Assembly (NCBI GenBank): GCA_035222895.1
Contig: JAVYIG010007516.1
Span: forward strand, 36,974 to 100,973
Source of the DNA: Strongylocentrotus droebachiensis
Lineage: Eukaryota; Echinodermata; Echinoidea; Camarodonta; Strongylocentrotidae
DNA length: 64,000 bases
Direction of reading: 5' to 3'
In this document: in pieces, positions 1 through 11,500 of the stretch
How the letters are laid out: each line of letters starts with the position of its first letter
How positions within the stretch are numbered: the first letter of the stretch is position 1
Position numbers and translations under genes: made by a program
The notes under the pieces: generated by a model
Database searches by the model: none
What the model was told of the DNA's origin: nothing
What the model saw: the letters and a program-made list of their open reading frames with translations, nothing else

Positions 1-420
1 TAGTCTAATAACTTCCTTTTCTCTCTCCTCATTCTTCTTCTGACTCCCATTCTTTACCTTCTTTTCCTATTTCTCTTCCTATTTCTCTTCTTTCTTACAG
101 CCATCATCCATATCATCTCATTGTTTTTGTCTGTATACTCTGCTTTTTTAATTTTATTATACTTTTACCTTATCATGAATGACACTGTGTCAAAATTGTT
201 TTGAGGAACTTAAATGCTACAAGCTATATGCTTTTTATTAAGTTCCCTTTTTTCACATGTCATTTCGAAATTATTTAGTGTAAATACCATACAAACTTAT
301 GCTATGTAGATGTCTTTATTTTTCACGAATATCAATTTTGTAAATATGCTATGTTTTGTTAATGTATTGTATTTTTTTTCATGTGAAATAAAAGAAACTA
401 AACTGAAACTGAACTAAACT
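1..420 (+). mobile_element. retroposon 3'-tail-like sequence (unclassified LINE)
   Basis: A pyrimidine-rich stretch is followed by an AT-rich part, an AATAAA-type signal near 385 and a short repeated tail (aaactaaactgaaactgaac). This layout matches LINE 3' ends elsewhere in the window (about 48.0-48.5 kb). There is no coding remnant, so the class is inferred from architecture only. Confidence 0.3.
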
Positions 421-885
421 ACCCAAGGACAATAGACCAGTTCGTAGTTAGCTCATGGTTCAGATGACCCCAAATATCCACATATCTTTTTAACATAGAT
501 AAATCCCACTTTGTGCCTTTTGGAATAATCACAGCTAAATTCATGGAGGTGATTCTTTGTTTGCCCTCTTGAAGGGATTACTTCCACCTGTGTTCAATAG
601 AATGTATCGCAGGTGAATGCATGAATAATGATTACATACCTTTTGTGAGCATGTATCCAGTATTAGTCTCAGTGGGTTTTACAATTTTGTACAAGTGACC
701 TTTATCTGCCCATGCGCAGATTGATCTACGAACTAGTATATTGGTTTGGTGTCAAAATGTGAGGGGTAAAAATGCCAGGAGTACAAAAAACTGCCAAAAG
801 TGACAATCCAACGCATTAATCAATTTCGATAAACGTGTTTCTATTTTGCTTTCACCTATCCTTTACCTAGGTCAATTTTTTTTTT
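421..885. other. non-coding stretch, nothing recognised
   Basis: No ORF, repeat motif or RNA gene was recognised. It is presumably an intron or the 5' flank of the LRR gene. Confidence 0.3.
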
Positions 886-1320
886 TTAAATTAAAGAAAA
901 CCTCACCCCAAGAAAAAAACTTTACTTATTATGACAGCTTTATTATAATCTTGCCCATTAATCTACAACATTCCCCACCAAAGTGCTTGAGAGGGGCATA
1001 AAGCAAGAATAACGTAAATTTTCTCTGCAAGACACGAGCATCACCATTTTTTTGATAACGTGACGTACGTATTATGTGAAGTCAAATATCAAGTAAATGA
1101 TTCAAATTTATTGATGCTTCTATCCCAGACGTGTGTGGTGATGAAGCATATCATTCACCTGCTATCCTTTGTACTACAATTGCCAGAACGCATACCGGTA
1201 TTGCATGAATAAGTTGTAGCTTTTCTGGGGTGAAGGTTTCTCATGAATGAATGAAATTTGTCAACTGCTATACTTTAGTTTCTTTACATGAATAAGTTAC
1301 AATTGTTAATTTATATATCT
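886..1320 (-). mobile_element. truncated MITE, same family as 30243-30985, opposite orientation
   Basis: It starts at a TTAA followed by an end (agaaaacctcaccccaag) that corresponds to the inverted right end of the MITE at 30243-30985. The interior (attcacctgctatcctttgt, cagacgtgtgtggtgatgaa) is the reverse complement of that copy's interior. The other terminus is not recognisable, so the copy is diverged or truncated. Confidence 0.5.
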
Positions 1321-1349
1321 TGTTAGCTATGATTTTTTTTCACAAAAAA

Positions 1350-2404
1350 GTAAAGATTTTGTCTAAAGGCCACATTTCTAAAGGTATTTCGCTCAAATTT
1401 TGAACCAAGGTGTATATTGGTATAATCTACAAGTCTATAGATTCTGGTGATGCTGCCTCTAGTGTTCCGTCTTTTTTAAAGGTCATATTATGATAGGTGA
1501 CCTGTGTGCACTCTAGTGTGCAGTCTAACTGCATCATTGACAGATTTCTTTCAAATTTTGTATGGAGGTGTATCTTGTTATAATCTACACACCTATAACT
1601 TTTGGTGATGCTGCCCCCAGTGTTCCGTCTTATATAGGTTAAAAGGCCATATTTTGGGGATGGGTTGTTTGTGCTCTATAGGCCACACTTTTCAAGGGAT
1701 TTTGTTCAAATTTTTAACAAAGGTGTATGTTGGTATAATCTACAAGCCTATAGATTTTGGTAATGCTGCCTTTAGTGTTCCGTCTTTTATAGGGTCAAAG
1801 GTCATATTTTGATAGATGTCATCGTGGCACTCTAGTTTGCAGTCTAACTGCATCATTCCTTAACGGATTTCTTTCAAATTCTGTATAGAGGTGTATCTTG
1901 GTATAATCTACACAACTAAAACTTTTGATGATGCTGCCCCAAGTGTTCCGTCTTCTATAGGGTCAAAAGGTCATAATTTGGTGGGTGTCTAGTGTGCGCT
2001 CTGCAGGTTATATTTCATGATGAATTTCTTTCAAATTTTGTTTAGAGAATTAGAAATGTATCTTGGTACAATCTACACTTTTGGGCGATGCTGCTCTCAT
2101 TGTTCCGTCTTTTATATGGTCAAAGGTCACATATGTCTTTTATGCACTCTAACTGCCACATTTCTTGACGGATTTCTTTCAAATGTTGTATGGAGGTGTG
2201 TCTTAGTACAATCTACACATCTTTAGTGTTTGGTGATGCTGCCACCTGTGTTCCATCTGCCACTATTGGTGACCTCTACATCATCCTTTTGTTTCAGGGA
2301 GGGGGTCTTTGTCCCTCCTTCGAACATAAGGATGACACAAAATCGCTGCCACTGCCTGGGGATACATTCGCATTGCGCAGCAATACAGATTGCGATATTT
2401 CTAG
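1350..2404 (+). mobile_element. non-autonomous Helitron-like element, family A copy 1 (5' end missing)
   Basis: About six tandem units of 140-165 bp share the core 'aatctacacacctata...ggtgatgctgcc...gtgttccgtctt'. A unique right end follows (gaacataaggatgacacaaa), then a short hairpin (ATTGC-GCA-GCAAT, 2372-2384), and 16 nt later CTAG followed by T. CTAG/T with a nearby hairpin is the Helitron 3' signature. No coding capacity is seen. Copies 2 and 3 lie at 29930 and 42284. Confidence 0.55.
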
Positions 2405-2460
2405 TTTTTTAGGGTGACCCAACCCCCCCCCCCCTGAATTTGCGTTATCTGGTGGGGCCG

Positions 2461-2552
2461 CAGAGCTGCCAACTAGTACGGATTTCCCGTAATTGGTACG
2501 GAAATTAACGACCATTACGGAATGTTGTCTCAAATTACGGATTTAAAAAAAA

Positions 2553-2589
<37 letters not shown>

Positions 2590-2883
2590 TTTTTTTTTAA
2601 TTTTTTTTTTAAAATAAATTAAATATGATTTATCGTAGCGAGTGCTGTGAATAGGAGCCATTTTTCATGATAAACTGTGTTGTGATGACCTGAAATTCAA
2701 TACTTAACATCTTTGTGTGAGTAAAATCACCAAAAATTTCAGATAATCATGCGTCCGCGCAGTGTTGGCGTGTCGTTTTTTTAGATTCATAGCGCCGCAT
2801 AAGAAATTACTGATTTATACCCCAAATTACTGATTTTGAGCCTTGTGATTACTGATTTTCTGTTCTGGAGGTTGGCAGCTCTG
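2461..2883. mobile_element. hAT-like MITE
   Basis: The ends are inverted repeats: CAGAGCTGCCAAC at the left and GTTGGCAGCTCTG at the right. The flanking 8-mers tggggccg and tgggggat share their first five bases, which fits a decayed 8-bp target duplication. The interior repeats 'ttacggat/ttactgat' motifs and carries long T tracts. It has no ORF. The hAT assignment rests on the CAG-start ends and the 8-bp flank. Confidence 0.55.
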
Positions 2884-3463
2884 TGGGGGATGGGGTGGTG
2901 GTGAGAAATTTTAACGTCCACTATTTACCAATCCACAATCATTTACAAAACTCTGTTCCCATGTTCAGTGCGCACATCACGCAAGTGTTGTAATTTACAC
3001 GATTGTAAATGATACACTCGGCTGCTTGTAATTTCCGCGCAACTTATTTTCTTTTGAAATCTTCCGCCGATATCGTGGGAACAACCATACTACAAATATG
3101 TCAGGAACAACTGTAAATCGTATTAATGCGTTGACGTTAGCATGTATTATTGCTTTCCACATAAAGGTGGAATAATCATTTTCTATCGCTTACTTGATTC
3201 ATGCAGAGGTTATTTTTGAATGATTGTATACATGTACTTGACGAATTACAGACCACCCATAAGAGCACTGGTAAGAGCACCTTCTTGTAGCTGCCACTTG
3301 AGCAAAATTGTTATGTCAGAGTAGTACACTGTACATAATATACCCCTTCGCGAGTAAACATCACGTATTAGTAAAAACATATTCTTTCACATGATGGGGT
3401 AATAAGAGCTTCCTTTTCATTTTTTGAGAGGGGGGCGTTTCCAAAACTGGTCTATACCTTTAA
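2884..3463. other. non-coding stretch, nothing recognised
   Basis: Unique-looking AT-rich sequence with a few G runs. No gene or readable repeat boundary is seen. Confidence 0.3.
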
Positions 3464-4377
3464 CCCTTACTGTACAGGGGGGGGAGGGGGGGCCTCAACA
3501 TTTTCGGAGATTAGGCCTCAACCACTTGGAATTGTGAATTGTTGTTTCATGACCTTTTTCCCTCAAGTCTTACGCACATTTTGATACCATTTTCGTCGAA
3601 ACCGGATATACCTGTAAGGTGCTACATAACAATTAGTATGCGCATGTCATCAAAAAGTGCTATATAAATACAGGTTTAGATGTATTTCTTCCTGAAGTGG
3701 GATATATGAATTGATATCAATTTGCTTTTATGTGTGTCTCAAAGTAACTTGATGTATTCCAGAACAAAAGAATACATTAGAAATAAAACAATATATATAA
3801 TAAGAAATAAAAAACAATAAAATACATAAGAAAATCTCATCAAATTTGCATAAATTATCATTACTAATTACATAAAAATAACTATTTTGTGTTTCAAAAG
3901 AAGTTTCATATGAATAATGAGTTTCAGCATTCAAAAAGTGGAGTCTGACAATTTTTGTAATGATTCTAGTTCCCTGTATATTTCCAGATTTGATATTCAT
4001 GAATGCGTAATTTGCATATTCATAATTTATGCAAATCAACTTATGTATTTTCAAATATAAAAATAATGAAACCTCATGAATTTGAGATGAAGGATAAATT
4101 TATTTAATACATTTTCAAGATTCTTCACAAGTCTCCAGACAAATATGATGAGTTTTCTGTAAAATGCATAAAATTAGCATTTTGCATAATGAATTAGGCT
4201 ATAACAACAACAATTTGCATATTAGGAAAAAACTAATTATACCATCTTGTTTCTTATGTAAATATCTACAAACATGCGCAATTTCGTGTTCATCGGACAT
4301 TCGACGGCCGAGATCAGGCCTGCCCCCCCCCCCCCCAAAGTCAGTGAGGTGCTCAAAATAGCCCAGTACAGTAAGGG
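3464..4377. mobile_element. piggyBac-type MITE with TTAA target duplication
   Basis: The element starts CCCTTACTGTAC directly after TTAA (3460-3463) and ends GTACAGTAAGGG directly before TTAA (4378-4381). That is a perfect 12-bp terminal inverted repeat with the TTAA duplication typical of piggyBac transposons. G and C homopolymer runs lie just inside the two ends. The AT-rich interior of about 0.9 kb has no transposase, so it is non-autonomous. Confidence 0.65.
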
Positions 4378-4544
4378 TTAAAGATTACATATGGTATATT
4401 AAATTAATTGCACCCAAGAAGATTTGAAAGCACTGACCCCCTGCGCAATGCAATGCATTCAACACTGGATTGGGACAATCTAAACAAGAGAGAAGGTTGT
4501 GGCATCGTGACTTGAGAAGAAGAAAACCACTGATGATTCTTTTG

Positions 4545-4990
4545 GTGATATGTATGCCTCCACGAAGCAGCCAAAGGCATCATGTTTTCTGGTTGTCCGT
4601 CCGCGTACGTCCGTATGTAGGTCTGTACGTCCCGTTGAATGTATCTTGCCGAGCTAATGAACTGATTAAATTTTGGGGTCAAAGGTCACAGCACTCATTA
4701 GGTATGCAAGAATAGCTTGTGATTGCATTATCTCAAGAACAATTTGTTAGGTTCCCGCGAAATCTGGGTCATGTATGGATCTTGCAGAGCCAATGACCTG
4801 ATTAGATTTTAGGGTCATACATGTACCGGTATATAAAAAAATAGCTTGTAATCATGATATTCTGAGAACATGTTAATGGATTACAATCAAACTTGAATTT
4901 AAAAAAAATTGCTTCTGTTTTGGTTTGTAAAAATCGCTCTATGGCAGAGGCATCATTTTTGACTGCACGCTGTCAAAGTTCCATCTACCG
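4545..4990 (+). mobile_element. Helitron-like element, family B copy 1
   Basis: Repeats of the type 'gagctaatgaactgattaaattttggggtcaaaggtcacag...cattaggtatgcaagaatagct' recur about twice. The 3' part (gactgcacgctgtcaaagttccatcta) is a decayed version of the hairpin end seen intact at 22357-22385. It sits in the intron upstream of the first LRR exon. Confidence 0.5.
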
Positions 4991-5061
4991 CATAGTTCAT
5001 TTAAATATTAAATCATACGCATTTATACAGAGTTACTTAACTATATTGACAAACCATGCAG

Positions 5062-5229
5062 GTCCAAACTCTCTGGCTTGATGTCCTGATTGAGTGTCTC
5101 ACACCAACCTCATCACATCACATAGCAGAAGCACTGTGTTATATGCCAAACCTGACCGACCTGTTACTTCGAATGGATCTCAATGAGGAGTTCTGCTCTA
5201 CATTAAAAGAAAATGCATCATCCTTACAG
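5062..5229 (+). CDS. LRR exon 1 of NLR-like/LRR-Death gene
   Basis: A 168-bp internal exon (56 codons) starts after the acceptor 'aaccatgcag' and ends at the donor CAG|gtacgt. Entry and exit phases are both 0. The peptide runs VQTLWLDVLIE...IAEALCYMPNLTDLLLRMDL...SSLQ and holds two consecutive ribonuclease-inhibitor-type LRRs of about 28 residues each. LRRs of this kind form the ligand-sensing solenoid in NLR-type receptors. It differs from its sister exons mainly in the first ten residues. The apparent ATG six bases upstream lies in the intron and is not a start. Earlier exons must lie before this one, probably outside the window. Confidence 0.8.
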
Positions 5230-6625
5230 GTACGTGTATGTGTGTATTAGTGTCCTAGTGTAAATGTCATAGAGAGGGTGATTGAAAGAAGAAAAAAAGA
5301 GCTGTAATGATTATAATGGTGCACATTTACATGTGGGTATATTATTTTTTGTTTGTGAAACAGAAAACAGAAAGATCTGCTAGATCTTCTAGTCTTGTTG
5401 GATCTAAATGTAATTTCCATCAAAATGCTTAAATGTCACCATTTATAGCAGCCATACACCTTTGAATAAACATACATGCCTATAAGCTTGGCTAACATCA
5501 GAATTTATCCTGCATGAAGTTATGTTCATCCATTTTAAGTGCTTTTCCTCTAATCTAAAAACCTTGTGTTTCTTTTAAAACCTGATATTTTTACTTAGTT
5601 ATCTCATCACTGCTGCAACGCAAGTTTTGACTACCTAGGTAGTCACAGAAGGTATATGCATACCGGTATTATATAGTATGTTAGCTGAATTACATGCTGA
5701 AACAAACCTAAATAAAAACATGTGATAATCATTCGAAAATGAGAGCATTTAATGAAAAAGACTGCAACTCCTCAAAATTATTGTAAACAGATATAGTTTG
5801 TGGACAAAGTATTCAATATTGTCCAAGAAATGCCAAAGAAATTGTGATATTTCAGGGGTTTAATACCAGGTACATTTTTATCAGATTGCACCTGCTACAA
5901 CTTTGTACACATGTACTGTTCATCTTGATCACAATGCTAGAATCCACTGTACTGCCCTCTGCAGTAAAAAGCAGTATAAAAGCAAAACACACTGTTTTAA
6001 AGGCCATTCACTTGGTTTATTGCAACAGTCATGGAATGAAAGCAAACTACACATGTACTGATTCAGTTAATATCAGGTGTACTCAAGATTTACATTGTTT
6101 TGATCAATAATCAATATCCAACTTTTTCCAAGTTTGATTGATCAGAAAAATATGTCATATGGTTTTTAAGAGCCAATTTTAATAAAAGCTTACATTTTAT
6201 CAAACTGAATCATAGCAACAAATCTCCTAAGTTGGGATCCTTGTGCACATGAAATCAAGAGCTATGTATACCTTTAAAACATTGATGACAAATGGATATT
6301 TATGGGTATTATTAATTTCAGTGTTAGTACGAGTAGGACTTATCGATGCAAACAGGTCGGAAGCCCTGAGAAGAAGACATATAGGTTTTTTATAAAAATA
6401 AAAATCATCCTCTCCATAGAAACTTCAGTGTGTTCCTTTTCTCAATAGCCAAAAACTGAATTTAGAAGTAAAATACATCAATCTTTTTTGTTGATAATGT
6501 TATAATGAATACAACTATGTAATTAATGGAATTTGTTTGAAATGTAAGAAATACGGTGAGAAATTAGTAAATATAACGTATGCATGTATTGACTTGCTGC
6601 TTAAATATATTACCAAACAATGCAG
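5230..6625 (+). other. intron between LRR exons 1 and 2
   Basis: From about 5995 this is the shared module flank (catggaatgaaagcaaacta, tcataGCAACAAAtctcc and the upstream block ending ccaaacaatgcag). The first 750 bp show nothing recognised. The short ORF at 5844-6110 has no family signature and lies inside the duplicated intronic flank, so I do not call it a gene. Confidence 0.6.
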
Positions 6626-6790
6626 GTCCAGACTCTAAAGCTTGATGATGCTTCGTGTCCCACACCAGCCTCATCAAATTACCTAGCAGAAGCACTGTGT
6701 TCTATGCCAGACCTGACTGACCTGTTACTTGGATTGGATCTCGATGAGGAGTTCTACTCTATATTGCAAGAAAAGGCATCATTCATACAG
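6626..6790 (+). CDS. LRR exon 2 of NLR-like/LRR-Death gene
   Basis: A 165-bp exon (55 codons), phase 0-0. The acceptor is 'accaaacaatgcag' and the donor is CAG|gtatgt. The peptide starts VQTLKLDDASCPTPASSNYL, continues AEALCSMPDLTDLLLGLDLD and ends EEFYSILQEKASFIQ, giving two LRR units. It keeps the family-invariant CPTPASS and AEALCSMP segments and varies at the solvent-exposed residues after VQTL and after TDLLL. It is followed by an intron of about 7.7 kb stretched by the young Gypsy insertion. Confidence 0.82.
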
Positions 6791-7488
6791 GTATGTATGT
6801 GGTAATGTAAGAGGGCCGTTGATATACAGTCAAAAAAAGTTTACTCTTAGAAAGTTCCTAAGTATTTAAAAAAATTGCTTGTGTGATGTTTGAATAAAAC
6901 AATTGGGATTTGGGTAATAATTCGGTCTTTGCAGATCCAAATAACATCCCAAACAAAATTAATCATGCCACACATATCGAATATCAAATATCAACGAACA
7001 TTTGGGCATGTATGTGTGTGTGTGTGACTTTGCTTCTGCAAAAAGCATATGCAATGCATTTCATTTGATACATTCAATTCATTCTCTCACTCGTTAATCC
7101 CCACATAATACATGCTGTAGGCATCACTTTGGTGCAAGTTGATTTTTGCACTCTCGCAAACAACGCCTCATATTCATCCAAGCGTGAACACATACCACAA
7201 ACAAATGATACCATATGATTTGGGATAAAACACTCTTTCATAAGATGTATAATAATTTACTGTTCATAGATTATTTTTTTAAATAATTAGCAATTTTCTA
7301 GGTGTAATTTTTTTTTTGGACTCACACGGTATAGTAATAGCAGTTACCGGTACTAATTATATGGTGCAAATATATATAGGTTAATTTTTATTTTTTTATT
7401 TTATTTTTTTTAATTAAAAAAAAAGTTAAATGCAATTCACTTGTTACGTTGGAATAGTCATGAAACATGGAATACAAGCAAACTACAC
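6791..7488 (+). other. intron sequence with microsatellites
   Basis: Intron after LRR exon 2. It contains a TG run near 7012-7026, poly-T/A tracts near 7380-7425 and the beginning of a module flank from about 7430 (gtcatgaaacatggaataca). At 7488 that flank is cut by a LINE-tail insertion and resumes at 13990. Confidence 0.6.
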
Positions 7489-7867
7489 TTTTCTGTTATA
7501 GATTTTATTACACTTTTAATCTATGTCATCCTTTACTGAATATACCATTTCTCTATCTCTAATTGTCACCCCTCCTTTTGTTCTTTTCCTCATTCTCCCC
7601 TCCTCCCTGTTATGAATTGCTCTTGAATATGTGTGTGTGTGTGTGTGTGATTGTGGATGTGTGCATATAAATGGTTGATACTTGCTGTAGTAAATGTATG
7701 GTCTTTTTTTCCCCTTCTAAATATACATATACCGGTGTTTATATATATATATATATACCGGTATATATAAATACCTTGTAAGTTTTTTTTCTTTTGCAAT
7801 TAGATTTAATATTGTGTTCATCTTGATAAGGTCCACATTTACCAAGCACAAGTTGCTTCTTAGTTGG

Positions 7868-8277
7868 TGTAATGTTATGAGCTGAAGTTATACAGCATTC
7901 CTAATTTGAACATACCCAGTAACTTACAATGTATGTGCTCATTGTTAAACAGCTGCATGCACATTCTTTCAGAAGCAACCATGCAGAAAGCACTCTCTAA
8001 CACAGTACTCTTGGCACACAGAGTGTGTGATGTATGTAATGAGTAATTAGCCATGCACACATTCAACCCTCATACACTGCCTTATGTACTGTACATGTGA
8101 GAGTGGTAAGTTGCACTTGACCACTAGCATGCACAGCATAAGCATGATGTTTTAGTTACACCAATAAACTCCTGAACCTCAAGCAAAGATATGTGGAGCT
8201 TATTACTTTCTGGACCCAGCTACATTTAGTAAAGTACTAACCAAGAAGTCTACATAACAAACTCACTATTTTTGACA
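7868..8277 (+). repeat. 5' LTR of the Gypsy element
   Basis: A 410-bp direct repeat, TGTAATG...TTGACA, nearly identical to 13493-13901 and flanked by gttgg on its left. Confidence 0.93.
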
Positions 8278-8525
8278 TGGTGGCAAGCGGTGAGTGCAAG
8301 TCACCAACATGCCATTTTTTTGTGCCAGTCTACCAGTACAGTACCATGTGCAACACAGCAGCAGCCATTTTGGATTTTTCCTTGTTCAGGAGAAACACAC
8401 AGGAATTTGTTGAACTCCATAATTCCATGAACAGTTCTTTTGTTTGATGCCTGAGGGTGAGTGGTGACACATTCCACCATTTTGTTCCCTATTTCTGAAG
8501 CACACAGCATTGAAGTAACATTAAC

Positions 8526-11500
8526 ATGGCTGATCATATACCACGAATGGATTGGGGTGCACCGAACCTTGCTGAAGCTTTTCGTATGTTCAGACAAAGA
8601 TTGAGCCTATACTTTTTGGCTAAGCACACGCCTAAAGAGGATGAAGTACCTATCATTCTACTTGCTGCGGGTGAAGAGGGCCTTCATCGATACAACTGTT
8701 GGACATTATCAGAGTCTGAACAGAAAACAGCGAAGATCATCCTCGACCGTTTTGAGGAGCAACTAGAACCGCAAGACAATTTTCGAGTATGTCGGCTGAG
8801 TTTGTCGAGAACAATGCAGAGGCCAGATAAAAAGTTGGACGATTTCATTAACAGATGTCGACAGATAGCTCGTAAATGCGAGTTTGATCACAAGGAATTG
8901 GATGAGCGAATCCTTGAACAGATTATTGCCAGCACACCCATCGCAGATTTCCGGAAAGACCTACTTACTACAAAGAAGGACTTTACACTGAAGGGTGCTC
9001 TGCAGCTGGGAAGGACGTATGAAGCATCAAAGTCACATGTCCAAACCCTCCAGTCTCTGTACCATCCAACACATACAATAGATGCAGTGCAACAGCAGAA
9101 ACAGCCTAAGAGTTTATGTAAGAACTGTGGGAGACAACATCGATTTGGCAAAGAGTATTGTCCAGCAGCGGGTGTTACATGTTTCTCGTGCCAGAAGCAA
9201 GGACATTTTGCTCAATTGTGCCTATCAACCAAGCTCAAACAACCACAGAAATATCATAAGTCTTCTGCATCTTTCCGGAAGAAGAGGGGGGTAGATGAAC
9301 GCCAGCATCCATCACGACGTTCCAAACAGGTGGATAACGTGCGAGAGGAACACACCGAATCTGAAAGTGAACTGGGTACGTTACCACAACGATTTGACAG
9401 GTTTCATTTTGACACGATTGTCATTGACTCGGTGAAGAGGAATGAAGCTATTGCACACTTGGACATCAAATTGGAGGACAAACCAGGTGTCCATGACCTG
9501 AAAGTAAAAGTGGATACAGGAGCAGAAGCGAATACACTGCCTCTTCGAACTTTCAGAAACATGTATCCAGAGCAGCTTGATCGTCAAGGTTTTCCACGAA
9601 ATCTACCGAGTGCAGGCACGATCCTTTCAGCCTACAATGAAACGCTGATTGGACAGTATGGAACAGTTGTTATTCCCTGCAAGTATGGAGACACAGCATG
9701 GACTGATACCTTATTCTACGTGGTTCAGTCCAACGGCCCAGTGATACTTGGTCTCCAGTCATCTGTAGAGTTTGGACTTGTTACTCTCCATTGCTCTTTG
9801 AACATTGAAACTCAAGTCAGTGGTGTCCAGGCTCTAGTACAACTCTTTCCACAGCAGTTCGATAGGATTGGAGAATTTCGTACCACACATCACTTGACAG
9901 TTGACCCCAACGTTCCAAGTCATGTCGACGCTCCTAGAAAGATGCCTATTGCCTTGAAAGACAAAGTCAAGGCAGAACTGGACAGTATGGAAAGCCAGGG
10001 TGTCATCAAGCAAATCATCGAACCAACCGAATGGGTGAATTCAATCACATATGTCACCAAGAAGGATGGAAGCATTCGCATTTGTTTAGACCCTCGCAGG
10101 TTGAACAAGGCTCTTATCAGACCTCACTACAAACAGCAGACCTTGGAGGAGTTGAATCACAAGTTTCACAACATGCAGCACTTCTCCAAGTTAGATGCAA
10201 AGTGCGGCTACTGGTCAGTCAAGTTAGATGAGGCCAGCCAAAGACTTACCACATTCCAGACACCTTTTGGAAGATATGTCTTCTGTCGCCTACCATTTGG
10301 ACTCAGTGTAAGTCAGGACATTTTCCAGTTGGAAATGGACAGAGTTCTAGAAGGCTGTAAAGGGGCAGAATGCATAGCAGATGATATTGTAATCTTTGGG
10401 CGTACAGTAGAAGAGCATGACCGCAATCTTCTCAACTTCATGCAAGTAGCAGCAAAGAGAGGCCTCACACTGAACTCAAACAAATGCCATATCAGGCAAA
10501 CGAGTATCAACTTCTTTGGTAATCGGTACTCAAAGGATGGTATCCAGCCAGATCCCCAGAAGGTAGCTGACCTCGCAGGAATGCCGACTCCGAGCAACAA
10601 GGCTGAGTTGCAGCATTTCCTAGGTTTCATTACCTACCTGTCTCACTTCATCCCAGATTTCAGCACAAAGACTGCAGTTCTGAGAGATCTCCTTAAGAAA
10701 GAGGCTGATTTCATCTGGGAACCACATCATCAAGCAGCCATGGAGAAACTCAAGCAAGAAGTTTCAGAGAAATCACTACTCCAGTTTTTCGACACAACAT
10801 CCCCAGTGTATTTGCAGTGCGATGCAAGTCTTCAAGGGTTAGGAGTTGCACTCCTACAGCATGACCAGGAGGGTAGACTCCGCCCAGTAGCTTACGCAAG
10901 CAAAGCCCTATCTTCAACTGAAACACGCTATTCATGTATTGAACGAGAGCTGCTTGCTATTGTGTTCGGAGTAGAACGTTTTCACACATATCTCTATGGC
11001 AGGCTATTCCATGTAATCACAGACCATAAGCCACTTCTGATGATTATGGACAAACCTCTCACAGCAGCCCCTCCAAGGCTACAACGGATGTTGATTCGAC
11101 TACAGGGATACAACTTCCAGATCACACACCGTCCAGGACTAGACAACCTGCTCGCAGACAGTCTCTCACGATTACCAAGCACTCACAACAATGAAACAGT
11201 TGAGCTTGATCTGAGAGTAGATCTGGTGCAGTTCTCGTCAAGAAAAGTAGATGAACTGAAACACACTACAAGACAAGACAAAGTCCTAAGTGCACTGATG
11301 GAAGTTATTGTGACGGGCTGGCCTGATACGGTGAAGCAAGTGCAACCAGAGTTGAGAGAGTTCTGGAGTTACCGAGATGAGTTAACAGTAAGCGACGGTA
11401 TAATTCTCAAGGGAAGCAGAGTTGTCATTCCCAAGCAGATGCAACCAGACATCTTGGAAAAGCTCCATACCAGTCACCTAGGCCAACAAAAAACAAAGTT

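Noticed and set aside
5056-5061. ATG in frame just before each LRR exon taken as a start codon
   Set aside because: The same 'atgcag' precedes all five exons as part of the splice acceptor. It is intronic.
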